Under the pieces are notes generated by a model. That model was not told the origin of the DNA, did no database searches, and saw only the letters and a program-made list of their open reading frames with translations. Position numbers and translations under genes: made by a program. Shown here piece after piece: positions 15,261 to 23,942 of a DNA stretch of 64,000 nt; within the stretch, counting starts at the first letter, position 1; each line of letters opens with the position of its first letter. Origin of the DNA: Christiangramia crocea (lineage in GTDB: Bacteria; Bacteroidota; Bacteroidia; Flavobacteriales; Flavobacteriaceae); the NCBI RefSeq assembly GCF_022410465.1, contig NZ_JAJSON010000016.1:1-64000 (forward strand), given 5' to 3'.

Positions 15261-16193
15261 CTATTCAAGGCTTTTTCTGGCTTCAGCCTCCATGGGTTTC
15301 AGACATTCATAGATATATCGGTTTATAGGAGTTTCAATACCATATTTCTCACCTTCCTTCACTATATAGCCATTCAAATTCTCAAGTTCCGAAGGTTTTC
15401 CCTGCATAATATCACGTTGTGTGGAAGCTGTATTGCCCTTAGGCTGGGAGTTGATGATCTCAAACACCATATCGATATGCTTATCGGTCAAAGGAATCCC
15501 CTTGGCATTTGCCACTTCTTTCATCTCCTTCGCAGTTTTCCTCATTAAATCATAGAGGAATTCACTTTCCCTTATCTTATCGATAGATACCCTGGTCAAG
15601 CCACCAATACCGCTCACGGTGCAGATAAACAGGAATTTTTTCCAGATCTCAAGCTGAATATTTTCCGGGATAGTATTGGTTATACCGGCCTGGTCAAAGA
15701 TACCTTTGATTTTAGCTATTCTGGTGGATCTTGAATTATCTATCTCTCCGAAAGTGATTTTGGGGTCAAAAGCAATATGTTTGATCTTACCAGGCTTTTC
15801 AAGGAAACTAACTACAAAACACAGACCGGCAAGCACATTTTTTTCCGGCAAAACTTCAAGCAATTTTTCCATATTATTGGCACCATTCTGAAGAGGTAGC
15901 ACCAGGGTGTTTTCTCCAATCACAGACATTAACTCTTTCGCAACCGCAGGTACCTGCCAGGATTTCACACCCAGAATCACCAGATCGGGTTCGGGAACTT
16001 CACTAACATCATCGGTTGCGAGTTTTGGCCTTACTTTGAAATCCCCATTGATACTTTCCACTTCAAGCCCATGTTTCCGGATTGCTTTTAAATGTTCGCC
16101 TCGCGCGATCATGCTAACCTCTAGACCTGCCTCGGCAAGCTTTCCGCCAAAATATCCCCCTACTCCGCCAATTCCATATACCAGTATTTCCAT
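15261..16193 (-). CDS. 2-dehydropantoate 2-reductase (ketopantoate reductase family)
   Basis: A 310-residue NADPH-dependent ketopantoate reductase-family protein: N-terminal glycine-rich loop ILVYGIGGVGGYFGGKLAEAG, then VLPLQNGANN and the C-terminal helical domain with LEIWKKFLFICTVSG, where the Lys and Asn of the family sit. The classical role is the reduction of ketopantoate to pantoate for coenzyme A, but this family includes other 2-hydroxyacid dehydrogenases, and no pan gene is next to it, so panE is not assigned. The ATG at 16193 directly starts the Rossmann fold. Confidence 0.82.
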   Translation of the reverse strand: MEILVYGIGGVGGYFGGKLAEAGLEVSMIARGEHLKAIRKHGLEVESINGDFKVRPKLATDDVSEVPEPDLVILGVKSWQVPAVAKELMSVIGENTLVLPLQNGANNMEKLLEVLPEKNVLAGLCFVVSFLEKPGKIKHIAFDPKITFGEIDNSRSTRIAKIKGIFDQAGITNTIPENIQLEIWKKFLFICTVSGIGGLTRVSIDKIRESEFLYDLMRKTAKEMKEVANAKGIPLTDKHIDMVFEIINSQPKGNTASTQRDIMQGKPSELENLNGYIVKEGEKYGIETPINRYIYECLKPMEAEARKSLE

Positions 16194-16694
16194 GAATCGA
16201 ATTTTTTCAAATTTAGGAAACTATATAGAGATTCATTTATTACGCTCGGAATGACTTTGTTTTAATTATCAGATCAGGTGGCACATTGAGAGCAGTCGAA
16301 ATGTGACATTTAACATTCTGTAAATCATGCTTCGACTCCGTTCAGCATTATGGAATATTCAGGATGAGTCATTTCGAAGGAGTATATCGACTGAGAATTC
16401 ATTTTAATTTCAATAGATTTCTCGCTTTGCTCGAATTGACTTTAAGGTTTCAATCGAAAAAATCTTCCTGGACTTATTTCAGTATATATGGAGATACTGA
16501 AACATGTTCAGACCAAGAAACCAGTGTTGCACTGAGCTTGTTGAAGTGCAACTCTTCGAAAATTAGCTTCTCCCGTGCTCAGCATGACAAATTGAATAAG
16601 ATTAGGAGATTCCCAATATTTTATAAACTTTAAGCGTTTTAAATAACGAGAAAGCCGAACTTTCTTATTTTTACAAAAAATCTGAAGTCACTCT
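16194..16694. other. Divergent intergenic region filled with degenerate interspersed repeats
   Basis: This 500-base gap between the reductase and ftsX contains at least five fragments related to Bacteroidota interspersed repeats: CATTGAGAGCAGTCGAAATG near 16284, TTCGACTCCGTTCAGCAT near 16331, GTCATTTCGAAGGAGTATAT near 16366, ACTGAGCTTGTTGAAGTG near 16531 and CGTGCTCAGCATGACA near 16574. An open frame over 16364-16633 is made of this repeat material and is not called. Promoter signals of the flanking genes must lie at the two ends. A TTATTTTTAC near 16668 could be the -7 region of ftsX. Confidence 0.65.
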
Positions 16695-17573
16695 ATGACC
16701 ACATCTTTTGAAAGGTATCAGAAACGCCGACTCATATCCTCATATTTTTCAGTAGTTATAAGTATATCTTTGGTATTGTTCCTTTTAGGAATGCTGGGAC
16801 TTTTGGTTTTGAACACCAAAAAGGTGGCCGATCATTTCAAGGAACAGATCGCCCTTACCGTATATCTGAAAGATAATGCGAAGGAGGTTGAGATCGAGCA
16901 ATTGAAGAAAAGCCTGGCCATGGCCGATTATACAAAATCGACCAATTACGTATCCAAAGAAGAAGCAGCCGAGGCGCACAGTGAAGAGATAGGTGAAAAT
17001 TTTATGGAGTTTCTGGGATATAATCCTTTACAGAACTCTATAGACGTTTATATGAATGCAGATTTTGTTTCCTCGGAACAGGTAGATAAGATCGCTGCAG
17101 ACCTTACCGAAAAAAGTTTTGTAGATGAAGTGGTCTATGACAAACCCCTTATAGCCCTGCTCAACGATAATGTAAAAAAAATAAGCCTCTGGGTGTTGAT
17201 CGCAAGTTCGGTATTTACATTTATTGCCGTTCTCCTTATCAATAGTAGCATAAGACTGGCAGTATACTCCAAAAGGTTTATAATCAAAACCATGCAAATG
17301 GTTGGTGCGACCAAGGGCTTTATAAGAAGACCCTTCATATGGCAGAGTGTTAAACTTGGAATTATCGGGGCCGTTGTAGCTCTTATCGGGATGGCAGGAG
17401 TTCTCTATTATCTGAACAACAGTTTCAGAGAACTTGATCTTTTAGGTGATGTAAAAATGCTGGCCACTTTATTCATCGGAATCTTCCTTATGGGAATTGT
17501 GATTACATGGATAAGTACGTATTTTGCGACCTCTCGTTTTCTTAACCTGAAAACCGATGAGCTTTATTATTGA
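16695..17573 (+). CDS. ftsX: Cell division protein FtsX
   Basis: A 292-residue FtsX/permease protein: cytoplasmic N-terminus, first membrane helix about 18-40, an extracytoplasmic domain about 41-165 and three further helices in the FtsX core (about 168-190, 222-246, 256-282), ending MGIVITWISTYFATSRFL. FtsX with the ATPase FtsE transmits a signal from the divisome to peptidoglycan hydrolases. ftsE is not adjacent, as is usual in this group. It opens a co-directional run with DUF3098, uppP and truB, a cell-envelope grouping. Confidence 0.92.
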   Translation: MTTSFERYQKRRLISSYFSVVISISLVLFLLGMLGLLVLNTKKVADHFKEQIALTVYLKDNAKEVEIEQLKKSLAMADYTKSTNYVSKEEAAEAHSEEIGENFMEFLGYNPLQNSIDVYMNADFVSSEQVDKIAADLTEKSFVDEVVYDKPLIALLNDNVKKISLWVLIASSVFTFIAVLLINSSIRLAVYSKRFIIKTMQMVGATKGFIRRPFIWQSVKLGIIGAVVALIGMAGVLYYLNNSFRELDLLGDVKMLATLFIGIFLMGIVITWISTYFATSRFLNLKTDELYY

Positions 17574-17619
17574 TAGCTAAAAGCCTAAAGCGATAAGCTT
17601 ACAGCTTAAACTTTTAAAA

Positions 17620-17877
17620 ATGAAAGAAGAAAACAATCAAAAAGGCAGTTTTAATACAGGATTCGTTTTTGGCAAAAAGAACTATACCTTTATGTTCATA
17701 GGCCTTGCAGTGATAGCCCTGGGCTTCATACTTATGTCTGGTGGCGGAAGTGAGGATCCAAACGAATTCAACGATGCTATTTATAATTTTCAAAGAATAA
17801 GGCTGGCACCGGCACTGGTACTCATTGGTTTTGCGATCGAGGTATACGCCATTTTGTTGAATCCCAGTAAAAAATAA
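17620..17877 (+). CDS. DUF3098 small membrane protein
   Basis: An 85-residue protein with two predicted membrane helices (about 20-40 and 62-80) and the conserved run FVFGKKNYTFMFIGLAVIALGFILMSGG, typical of the DUF3098 family found between ftsX and uppP in flavobacteria. Its role is unknown. The conserved position between a divisome and an undecaprenyl-phosphate recycling gene suggests envelope biogenesis. It ends 5 bases before the uppP start, so translation is probably coupled. Confidence 0.88.
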   Translation: MKEENNQKGSFNTGFVFGKKNYTFMFIGLAVIALGFILMSGGGSEDPNEFNDAIYNFQRIRLAPALVLIGFAIEVYAILLNPSKK

Positions 17878-17882
17878 GAATC

Positions 17883-18677
17883 TTGAACGCATTTGATGCT
17901 GCCATCCTTGGGGTGATCCAGGGACTCACTGAATTTTTACCTGTTTCTTCCAGCGGTCATTTGGAACTTGGAAAAGCTATACTTGGAGATACCAGCGTAC
18001 CGGAAGAATCTCTTCTTTTTACAGTAGTTCTTCATTTTGCCACCGCTCTTAGCACAATAGTTGTCTTTCGAAAGGATATTTTTGAGATGATTGGAGGACT
18101 CATTCAGTTCAAATGGAATGAGGAGACAAAATTCTCTTTAAAGATCATAATCTCCATGTTGCCGGCTGTGATCATAGGTGTGCTTTTTGAAGATGAGCTG
18201 GAAGCTTTGTTCAGTGGTAATATCATCTTCGTTGGATTCATGCTTCTTATCACAGCATTATTACTCTGGCTTGCAGATAAAGCCAGGGATACTGGAAAAA
18301 AAGTAAGCTACATGAACTCCTTTGTGATTGGAGTCTCTCAGGCGATTGCCATGTTACCGGGAATTTCCCGGAGCGGGGCAACGATTTCAACATCTGTGCT
18401 GTTAGGAAATGACAAGACAAAAGCTGCTCGATTTTCATTTTTAATGGTGGTGCCCCTTATATTCGGAAAGATCGCAAAGGATATTCTTAGCGGAGACCTG
18501 GCACAGAGTTCCACTGAATTTTCTGTTTTAGCTATTGGGTTCGTAACGGCATTCATCGCTGGCCTGGTAGCCTGCACCTGGATGATATCCCTGGTAAGAC
18601 AAAGTAAACTTTCATGGTTTGCGATCTATTGTTTTGTAGTGGGACTGGCTGCTATTATTTTTGCATATGCGCAATAA
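17883..18677 (+). CDS. uppP: Undecaprenyl-diphosphatase
   Basis: A 264-residue polytopic inner-membrane enzyme of the BacA/UppP family that dephosphorylates undecaprenyl pyrophosphate to recycle the lipid carrier of peptidoglycan. Both signature motifs are present: TEFLPVSSSGHLEL near residues 17-30 and LPGISRSGATIS near 158-169. About eight helices are predicted. The start codon is TTG at 17883: no ATG precedes the first conserved motif, and the TTG sits 5 bases after the previous stop. It overlaps truB by 11 bases. Confidence 0.95.
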   Translation: MNAFDAAILGVIQGLTEFLPVSSSGHLELGKAILGDTSVPEESLLFTVVLHFATALSTIVVFRKDIFEMIGGLIQFKWNEETKFSLKIIISMLPAVIIGVLFEDELEALFSGNIIFVGFMLLITALLLWLADKARDTGKKVSYMNSFVIGVSQAIAMLPGISRSGATISTSVLLGNDKTKAARFSFLMVVPLIFGKIAKDILSGDLAQSSTEFSVLAIGFVTAFIAGLVACTWMISLVRQSKLSWFAIYCFVVGLAAIIFAYAQ

Positions 18678-19383
18678 GGAATTTACCCTCGAAGAATTCA
18701 AAACCGGAGAAATACTTCTTTTTGATAAACCGCTGAACTGGACTTCTTTCCAGGTGGTCAATAAGGTAAGATGGCTCATCAGGAAAAGATGCCATATTAA
18801 AAAGATCAAAGTGGGGCATGCCGGAACTCTGGATCCACTAGCTACAGGTTTGCTGATCATCTGTACCGGAAAATTCACAAAACGTATTCCCGAGCTTCAG
18901 GGACAGATCAAGGAATATACAGGCACCATAACTTTGGGATCCACCACTCCTTCTTACGACCTGGAGACCGAAATTGACCAGAATTTCCCCACAGAACATA
19001 TTTCGGAGGAGCTCCTTGAGGAAACAAGGAAAAAATTCATTGGCGAGATCGAACAAACTCCGCCGGTTTTCTCAGCCTTGAAGAAAGAAGGAAAAAGACT
19101 TTATGAATATGCCCGGGAAGGCAAGGAAATTGAAGTAAAATCCAGGAAGGTGGAAATTTCGGAATTCGAGATAGATACAGAAAATTTTCCAAAGATCCAC
19201 TTCAGAGTAGTTTGCAGCAAGGGAACCTATATAAGAAGTCTTGCTCATGAATTCGGTCAGGCTTTGAACAGCGGCGCACATCTTTCAGAATTAAGACGCA
19301 CCGGGATTGGGGAGTATTCTGTAGATGATGCAATGGATATCGAGTATTTCGAAAATTTGCTACCTTCACGAGAGAATAATTAA
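18667..19383 (+). CDS. truB: tRNA pseudouridine-55 synthase
   Basis: About 238 residues, making pseudouridine 55 in the T loop of tRNAs. Catalytic Asp lies in VGHAGTLDPLATGLL (near residue 58). Other family stretches are DKPLNWTSFQVVNKVR, QTPPVFSALKKEGKRLYEYAREG and CSKGTYIRSLAHEFG. The ATG at 18667 overlaps the end of uppP. A TTG two codons upstream is a possible alternative. The C-terminal PUA-like domain of longer TruB proteins is absent, as is usual in Bacteroidota. Confidence 0.95.
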   Translation: MRNKEFTLEEFKTGEILLFDKPLNWTSFQVVNKVRWLIRKRCHIKKIKVGHAGTLDPLATGLLIICTGKFTKRIPELQGQIKEYTGTITLGSTTPSYDLETEIDQNFPTEHISEELLEETRKKFIGEIEQTPPVFSALKKEGKRLYEYAREGKEIEVKSRKVEISEFEIDTENFPKIHFRVVCSKGTYIRSLAHEFGQALNSGAHLSELRRTGIGEYSVDDAMDIEYFENLLPSRENN

Positions 19384-19405
19384 GTTTATTGACTGTTAAT
19401 AAAGT

Positions 19406-20122
19406 ATGGATTTTTTCGACAGGCATAAAGCCCTGATCATCACTTCGCTCTTATTTTCGATACTGATGCTGGGGCTGTATAATTTCAAGCTATCCTCTAA
19501 TAACGACGAGGTAAGCGAGATGCTTGTGCAGCTGGATCAGATTAAATTAGAACAGCAGGAGGAAAAGGAGCCCGAAGAGCCTAAGGAACAGCAGCAACCC
19601 AATCGCAGAAATGTTCAGACTCACCAGGCTTACAACCAGGATAAAGAAACCCGGGAAGCCGATTTCAAGAATAAACTTAACGAGATCTTTGAAAAGAACA
19701 GTGCTGAACAGGAAGAGACTGAAAATGAAGATAATGAATCTTCGGAAGGCAATTATGCGCTAAACAGAAAAAATTCAGAGGAAAAAAAACAACGGTCTGA
19801 TGGAGATGATTCTTCAGAAGAGACTTCTCAAAAATCCGCAGCTTACGATTATAGTTCGATTTCTTTTTCATTAAAGGGAAGACGTGCCGTAAGGATTCCC
19901 AATCCAGTATATACCTGTGATAAGGCAGGGAAAGTTGTAGTGAATATCACCGTGGATGCGAATGGATATGTGATCGACACCTCTATAAACCGTGGCAGTT
20001 CAACAACTAACAATGAATGTCTTACCGACAGGGCGCTGGAATATTCTGCAGGAGCCAGATTTAGCAAACTTGCTGGCAGGGATTCACAACCCGGAACCAT
20101 TACCTATTATTTTAGATCTTAA
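19406..20122 (+). CDS. TonB-like energy transducer protein
   Basis: A 238-residue protein with a single N-terminal membrane helix (about 9-26, ALIITSLLFSILMLGLY), a long low-complexity Glu/Gln/Ser region (about 38-150) in place of the usual Pro-rich spacer, and a C-terminal domain of TonB type (about 160-238, KVVVNITVDANGYVIDTS, ECLTDRALEYSAGARF, GTITYYF). The expected role is to carry proton-motive energy from an ExbB/ExbD complex to outer-membrane receptors, but no exbBD is next to it and the spacer is unusually acidic. It may instead be a TonB-C-domain scaffold protein. Confidence 0.75.
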   Translation: MDFFDRHKALIITSLLFSILMLGLYNFKLSSNNDEVSEMLVQLDQIKLEQQEEKEPEEPKEQQQPNRRNVQTHQAYNQDKETREADFKNKLNEIFEKNSAEQEETENEDNESSEGNYALNRKNSEEKKQRSDGDDSSEETSQKSAAYDYSSISFSLKGRRAVRIPNPVYTCDKAGKVVVNITVDANGYVIDTSINRGSSTTNNECLTDRALEYSAGARFSKLAGRDSQPGTITYYFRS

Positions 20123-20125
20123 ACT

Positions 20126-20719
20126 ATGGAAGAAGTTAAACGTTGTGGCTGGTGTGTTGGCGACCCTTTATACGAGGCTTATCATGATCTCGAATGGGGC
20201 GTACCCGTGCTGGATGATGAAAAATTATTCGAATTCCTTACTCTGGAAACTTTTCAGGCAGGACTAAGCTGGATCACAGTATTAAGAAAACGGAATAATT
20301 TCAGGCAGGCATTTGATAATTTCGATTACCAGAAGATCGCGCAATATAAGGATGCCAAGATCACTGAACTGATGCAGAATTCCGGAATCATCAGAAACCA
20401 GATGAAGATTAGGGCAGCTGTGACCAACGCCAGGGAATTCATGAAGATTCAGGATGAATTTGGCAGTTTTTGCCAGTATATCTGGAATTTTGTGGATGGA
20501 GAACCCATTCAGAATAAGATCAAAAATTATAATGAAGCACCGGCAACAACCGAGATCAGTGATAAGCTAAGCAAAGACCTTAAAAAAAGAGGCTTTAAGT
20601 TCGTAGGATCAACCGTGGTATATGCCCATATGCAGGCTACCGGAATGGTGAACGATCATCAAATAGATTGCTTCAGGCATAAGGAGGTAAAGGAACTGGG
20701 AAAGAAAGTTTCTATTTAA
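20126..20719 (+). CDS. tag: DNA-3-methyladenine glycosylase I
   Basis: A 197-residue Tag-family base-excision enzyme removing 3-methyladenine. It shows the zinc-knot residues Cys (RCGWC) and His (EAYHDLEWG) at the N-terminus and the paired His/Cys at the C-terminus (NDHQIDCFRH), and the substrate-pocket region LTLETFQAGLSWITVLRKR. It starts 3 bases after the TonB-like gene and is probably the last gene of this transcript. Its end overlaps that of the convergent aat gene by 8 bases. Confidence 0.95.
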   Translation: MEEVKRCGWCVGDPLYEAYHDLEWGVPVLDDEKLFEFLTLETFQAGLSWITVLRKRNNFRQAFDNFDYQKIAQYKDAKITELMQNSGIIRNQMKIRAAVTNAREFMKIQDEFGSFCQYIWNFVDGEPIQNKIKNYNEAPATTEISDKLSKDLKKRGFKFVGSTVVYAHMQATGMVNDHQIDCFRHKEVKELGKKVSI

Positions 20720-21350
20720 GGTAATCAAGGAACTGGCTGCGAGGAATCTCTTCGGCACCCAGGCTTTCAAGGTGCCTGGTATATACCTGGCAGTCTATTA
20801 GCTTTATTCCCTCCTTTTTAAGTTTTTCCACCAGCTTGATAAAGCCAAATTTAGAGGCGTTGCTAACCTTCGTGAACATGCTTTCTCCACAGAACATTTG
20901 TTTATCCCTGAGATATATTCCGTAAAGTCCGCCCACCAATTCATCCCTATCCCACACCTCGGTTGAAAAAGCAAGCCCTTCGTTATGAAGATGAAGGTAA
21001 TTTTTCTTTATTTCTTCTGTGATCCATGTGCCGTCCTGTCCTTTTCTGTCAATCTGCCCGCAAGTATCCATCACCTTCTCAAACTCCTGGTTAAAAGTTA
21101 CCCTGAATTTATTCTTATTCAGCAATGGCCGCATACTTTTTGCGATTTTGAGCTTTTCCGGAAAAAGGACCATTCTGGGATCGGGTGACCACCAGAGAAC
21201 CGGCTGATCTTCATTGTACCATGGAAAAATTCCCTTGTAATAAGCTTCCCTGAGCCTTTCAGGACTAATATCCCTTCCAACGGCAAGAAGCCCGTCCTCG
21301 TCGGCTAAAATTACTGGTGGAAACTGTTCTAATGGACCTATAAAATACAA
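20712..21350 (-). CDS. aat: Leucyl/phenylalanyl-tRNA--protein transferase
   Basis: A 212-residue Aat transferring Leu or Phe from tRNA to N-terminal Arg/Lys of proteins, marking them for ClpS/ClpAP degradation. Family runs: GLLAVGRDISPERLREAYYKGIFPWY, PVLWWSPDPRMVLFPE, and GESMFTKVSNASKFGFIKL followed by LIDCQVYTRHLESLGAEEIPR. Full length. Convergent overlap of 8 bases with tag. Confidence 0.95.
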   Translation of the reverse strand: MYFIGPLEQFPPVILADEDGLLAVGRDISPERLREAYYKGIFPWYNEDQPVLWWSPDPRMVLFPEKLKIAKSMRPLLNKNKFRVTFNQEFEKVMDTCGQIDRKGQDGTWITEEIKKNYLHLHNEGLAFSTEVWDRDELVGGLYGIYLRDKQMFCGESMFTKVSNASKFGFIKLVEKLKKEGIKLIDCQVYTRHLESLGAEEIPRSQFLDYLK

Positions 21351-21371
21351 TGGATGAAATTTAATATCTTA

Positions 21372-21408
21372 AAATAAAAAAGTCCGGATACATAAGCACC
21401 GGACTTTA
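21372..21408 (-). terminator. Terminator after the DUF3127 gene
   Basis: AAAGTCCGG (21379-21387) pairs with CCGGACTTT (21399-21407). On the minus strand it is followed by TTTTTATTTT. It lies between the DUF3127 gene and aat, so those belong to separate transcripts or aat has an extra promoter. Confidence 0.85.
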
Positions 21409-21429
21409 TAAAAATTTATCCTTTTTTAA

Positions 21430-21801
21430 CTAGAAAGGGAGATCATCATAATCTTCTTCATTAAGATCGTTCGCCGGCTCAAACTGATCTGGTGGCGGCA
21501 CATTTTGATCACCAGGCTGCTGTGCTGCAAGATTTTCAATTCTCCAGCCCTGGATAGAGTTGAAATATTTGGTTTCACCCTGCGGGCTTACCCATTCACG
21601 GCCTCTAAGGTTAATCCCGATCTTAACAGGTTGCCCTACCTGAAAGCTGTCCAGTAAACCGGTCTTATCCTGAACGAATTCTATCATTAAGGTCTGTGGA
21701 TACTGCTCTTCTGTAGTTATTACCAGTTCCCTCTTCTGAAAACCATTGTTTCCAAAGGTCTTAGTTTCTCCAATAAGCTTAATTTTTCCTTGTACTTCCA
21801 T
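21430..21801 (-). CDS. DUF3127 domain protein
   Basis: A 123-residue cytoplasmic protein: a DUF3127 domain in residues 1-90 (KIKLIGETKTFGNNGFQKRELVITTEEQYPQTLMIEF) with an OB-fold-like pattern, then an acidic disordered tail ending DLNEEDYDDLPF. The tail recalls the acidic tip of single-stranded DNA-binding proteins, and many members are annotated as SSB-like, but nucleic-acid binding is not shown. It lies 5 bases after the flavin reductase gene in the same direction. Confidence 0.85.
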   Translation of the reverse strand: MEVQGKIKLIGETKTFGNNGFQKRELVITTEEQYPQTLMIEFVQDKTGLLDSFQVGQPVKIGINLRGREWVSPQGETKYFNSIQGWRIENLAAQQPGDQNVPPPDQFEPANDLNEEDYDDLPF

Positions 21802-21806
21802 TTCGT

Positions 21807-22679
21807 TTATTTTGCTAATAATATTTTCCAGGCATTTTCAGGCTGATGTTTTTCTAAATAAGCCTGTGCCTTTTTATGAATTTCCTCCTGATCACAATTT
21901 TTGATCAGTTGTGCGTCTTCTGGATTATTCTTCAAAAACTCCTCTATTTCACCATTTTCCGGAAATGTCTCAACATTCCCAAGTTTTCCAAGATCATTCC
22001 CGGTTAGTACCTTACTGTTTCTTATCTCCTGTGGAATGGAATCCACTCCTATCCCAAGTGTGGAAAGAGGCTTTGGCACCTCAAACATTCCAAGTCGCGC
22101 CCTGGTATACCAGTTACCACCCATCCGGGCTACCTGGTCTATCTTATACTGATCTATAAAACCATTCTCATCCAGGACATCTTCCTTGATATGCATTTTT
22201 ACAACATGACAAATCACCAAATTTCCTGCTCCTCCTTCAGAACCTGTCTCTACAACCTCTTTGATCTTACATTCAAACTGCACGGGTGATTCAGCTACCC
22301 TGAAAGGCTTTACCAGGTCAGATTTCAGCATGCTTAGTCCGGCCTTTTCAAACTCATTCACTCCTTCAGCATATTCAGTACTGGAAAGTGACATTTGCTG
22401 AACCATATCAAAATTGACAATATTGATCACCACCTCATCGGTTTTCCTGGCATTCTCAAAAGTATGCTTGGTAGAGTTATCTCTTCCCCTTCTGGCCGGA
22501 GAAAAGATAAGCACCGGCGGATTGGAACCAAAAACATTAAAGAAACTAAAAGGTGAAAGATTGGGTCTGCCATTTTCATCAAGAGTACTGGCAAAAGCTA
22601 TGGGCCTTGGGCCGATCGCTCCGAGCAGATACTGATGCAGTTTCCCAACGCTAACATCCTTAGGTTCTATACTCAACAT
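21807..22679 (-). CDS. Flavin reductase family protein
   Basis: A 290-residue protein with an FMN-binding split-barrel (residues 1-190: LLGAIGPRPIAFASTLDENGRPNLSPFSFFNVFGSNPPVLIF, then SSTEYAEGVNEFEKAGL) and a C-terminal extension of about 90 residues that is helical and acidic. It should bind FMN and reduce a flavin or a small molecule with NAD(P)H. The substrate cannot be deduced. It is the first gene of a two-gene minus-strand transcript with the DUF3127 gene. Confidence 0.87.
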   Translation of the reverse strand: MLSIEPKDVSVGKLHQYLLGAIGPRPIAFASTLDENGRPNLSPFSFFNVFGSNPPVLIFSPARRGRDNSTKHTFENARKTDEVVINIVNFDMVQQMSLSSTEYAEGVNEFEKAGLSMLKSDLVKPFRVAESPVQFECKIKEVVETGSEGGAGNLVICHVVKMHIKEDVLDENGFIDQYKIDQVARMGGNWYTRARLGMFEVPKPLSTLGIGVDSIPQEIRNSKVLTGNDLGKLGNVETFPENGEIEEFLKNNPEDAQLIKNCDQEEIHKKAQAYLEKHQPENAWKILLAK

Positions 22680-22793
22680 AGGTTAATTTTTGTCAAAGAT
22701 AAAGAAACGAGGAAGGAATGAAAAGCAATGCCTCACAATAAAAATAGATTTAAAACGCTTATATTTAATTCCGATTAAAAGCCGGAAAAATTC

Positions 22794-23942
22794 ATGCATT
22801 TACCCGACGAGCGCAGCTTTAACCGCTGGTTTATCATTATTTCCTGTCTTGTGGTCATCATACTGGTGCTCTGGAACACAAGTATATTTTTTCAGCGGCT
22901 GAAGGAAGATGAAAGGGCCAAGATGAATATCTGGGCAAGGGCGCAGGAAGAACTGGCAAATGCTCCAGAAGATGCCGATCTTGACCTTGTTCTTGAGATC
23001 CTGAACAACAATACCAGCATTCCTATAATCCATACCGATGAACATGGGGAGGTCGCCTATACCACAAACATAGACCCTACCATCCTAGAAGATTCCGAGC
23101 GAACTCAGGAATATCTCGAAGACCTTAAAGATGAGAATGAGCCCATCGCTGTTGATCTTGGTGACGGACAAATCCAGTATCTGTATTACGGAAATTCACC
23201 TGCTCTCAATAAGTTGAAATACTATCCAATTGGTCTCACTCTAATTGGTTTTCTATTCATCGGCGTTGTCTACTTCTTTTATACCACAACGAAAAGCAGT
23301 GAGCAGAACAAATTATGGGCTGGAATGGCCAAGGAAACGGCGCACCAGATTGGCACCCCGCTGAGTTCTCTGATAGGCTGGACAGAGATCCTGAAAACAG
23401 AAAATATCGACCCTTCCTATGTTGAAGAGATGGAAAAGGATATAGAAAGGCTTAAGACCATTACCGAGAGATTCTCAAAGATCGGGTCTTTACCAAATTT
23501 ACAGAAGACCGATATTGTAAGAGCTACCAGAGAAAGCTTCGAATATCTGAAATCCAGAAGTTCCAACCTTATAGAGTTCAGCATCAGAGCCCCACGACAG
23601 CCTATTTATGTGATGCTCAACGAGCAACTATACAGCTGGACCATTGAAAACCTCGTGAAAAATGCGATAGATGCCATGCGAGGCAAGGGATCTCTGAGTG
23701 TTGAGATCAAACAGGATATAAGACAGGCCCACATTTATATTACCGATACAGGTAAAGGAATCGACAAAAACAAATTCCGGGTAATCTTTGAACCTGGCCA
23801 GACCACCAAAAAAAGAGGTTGGGGACTAGGTCTGTCTCTAGCGAAAAGGATCATAGAAGAATACCACCGCGGGAAGATAAAAGTTGCCCGAAGTGAGATC
23901 CATAAAGGCTCAACTTTCCAGATAAGCCTCAAAAAAGTTTAG
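22794..23942 (+). CDS. Orphan sensor histidine kinase
   Basis: A 382-residue membrane kinase. Two membrane helices (about 12-34 and 142-164) enclose a periplasmic sensor domain of about 105 residues with no family I recognise. There is no HAMP domain; the second helix leads straight into a dimerisation domain with H184 (KETAHQIGTPLSSLIGW), then HATPase_c with N box NLVKNAIDAM, G1 DTGKGI and G2 GWGLGLSLAKRI. No response regulator is adjacent. The variant H box AHQIGTP, not HELRTP, groups it with a flavobacterial subfamily. The signal is unknown. Confidence 0.92.
   Translation: MHLPDERSFNRWFIIISCLVVIILVLWNTSIFFQRLKEDERAKMNIWARAQEELANAPEDADLDLVLEILNNNTSIPIIHTDEHGEVAYTTNIDPTILEDSERTQEYLEDLKDENEPIAVDLGDGQIQYLYYGNSPALNKLKYYPIGLTLIGFLFIGVVYFFYTTTKSSEQNKLWAGMAKETAHQIGTPLSSLIGWTEILKTENIDPSYVEEMEKDIERLKTITERFSKIGSLPNLQKTDIVRATRESFEYLKSRSSNLIEFSIRAPRQPIYVMLNEQLYSWTIENLVKNAIDAMRGKGSLSVEIKQDIRQAHIYITDTGKGIDKNKFRVIFEPGQTTKKRGWGLGLSLAKRIIEEYHRGKIKVARSEIHKGSTFQISLKKV

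Noticed and set aside
16364-16633. Open frame of 89 codons upstream of ftsX
   Set aside because: It is built from interspersed repeat fragments and its translation has no protein-like pattern.
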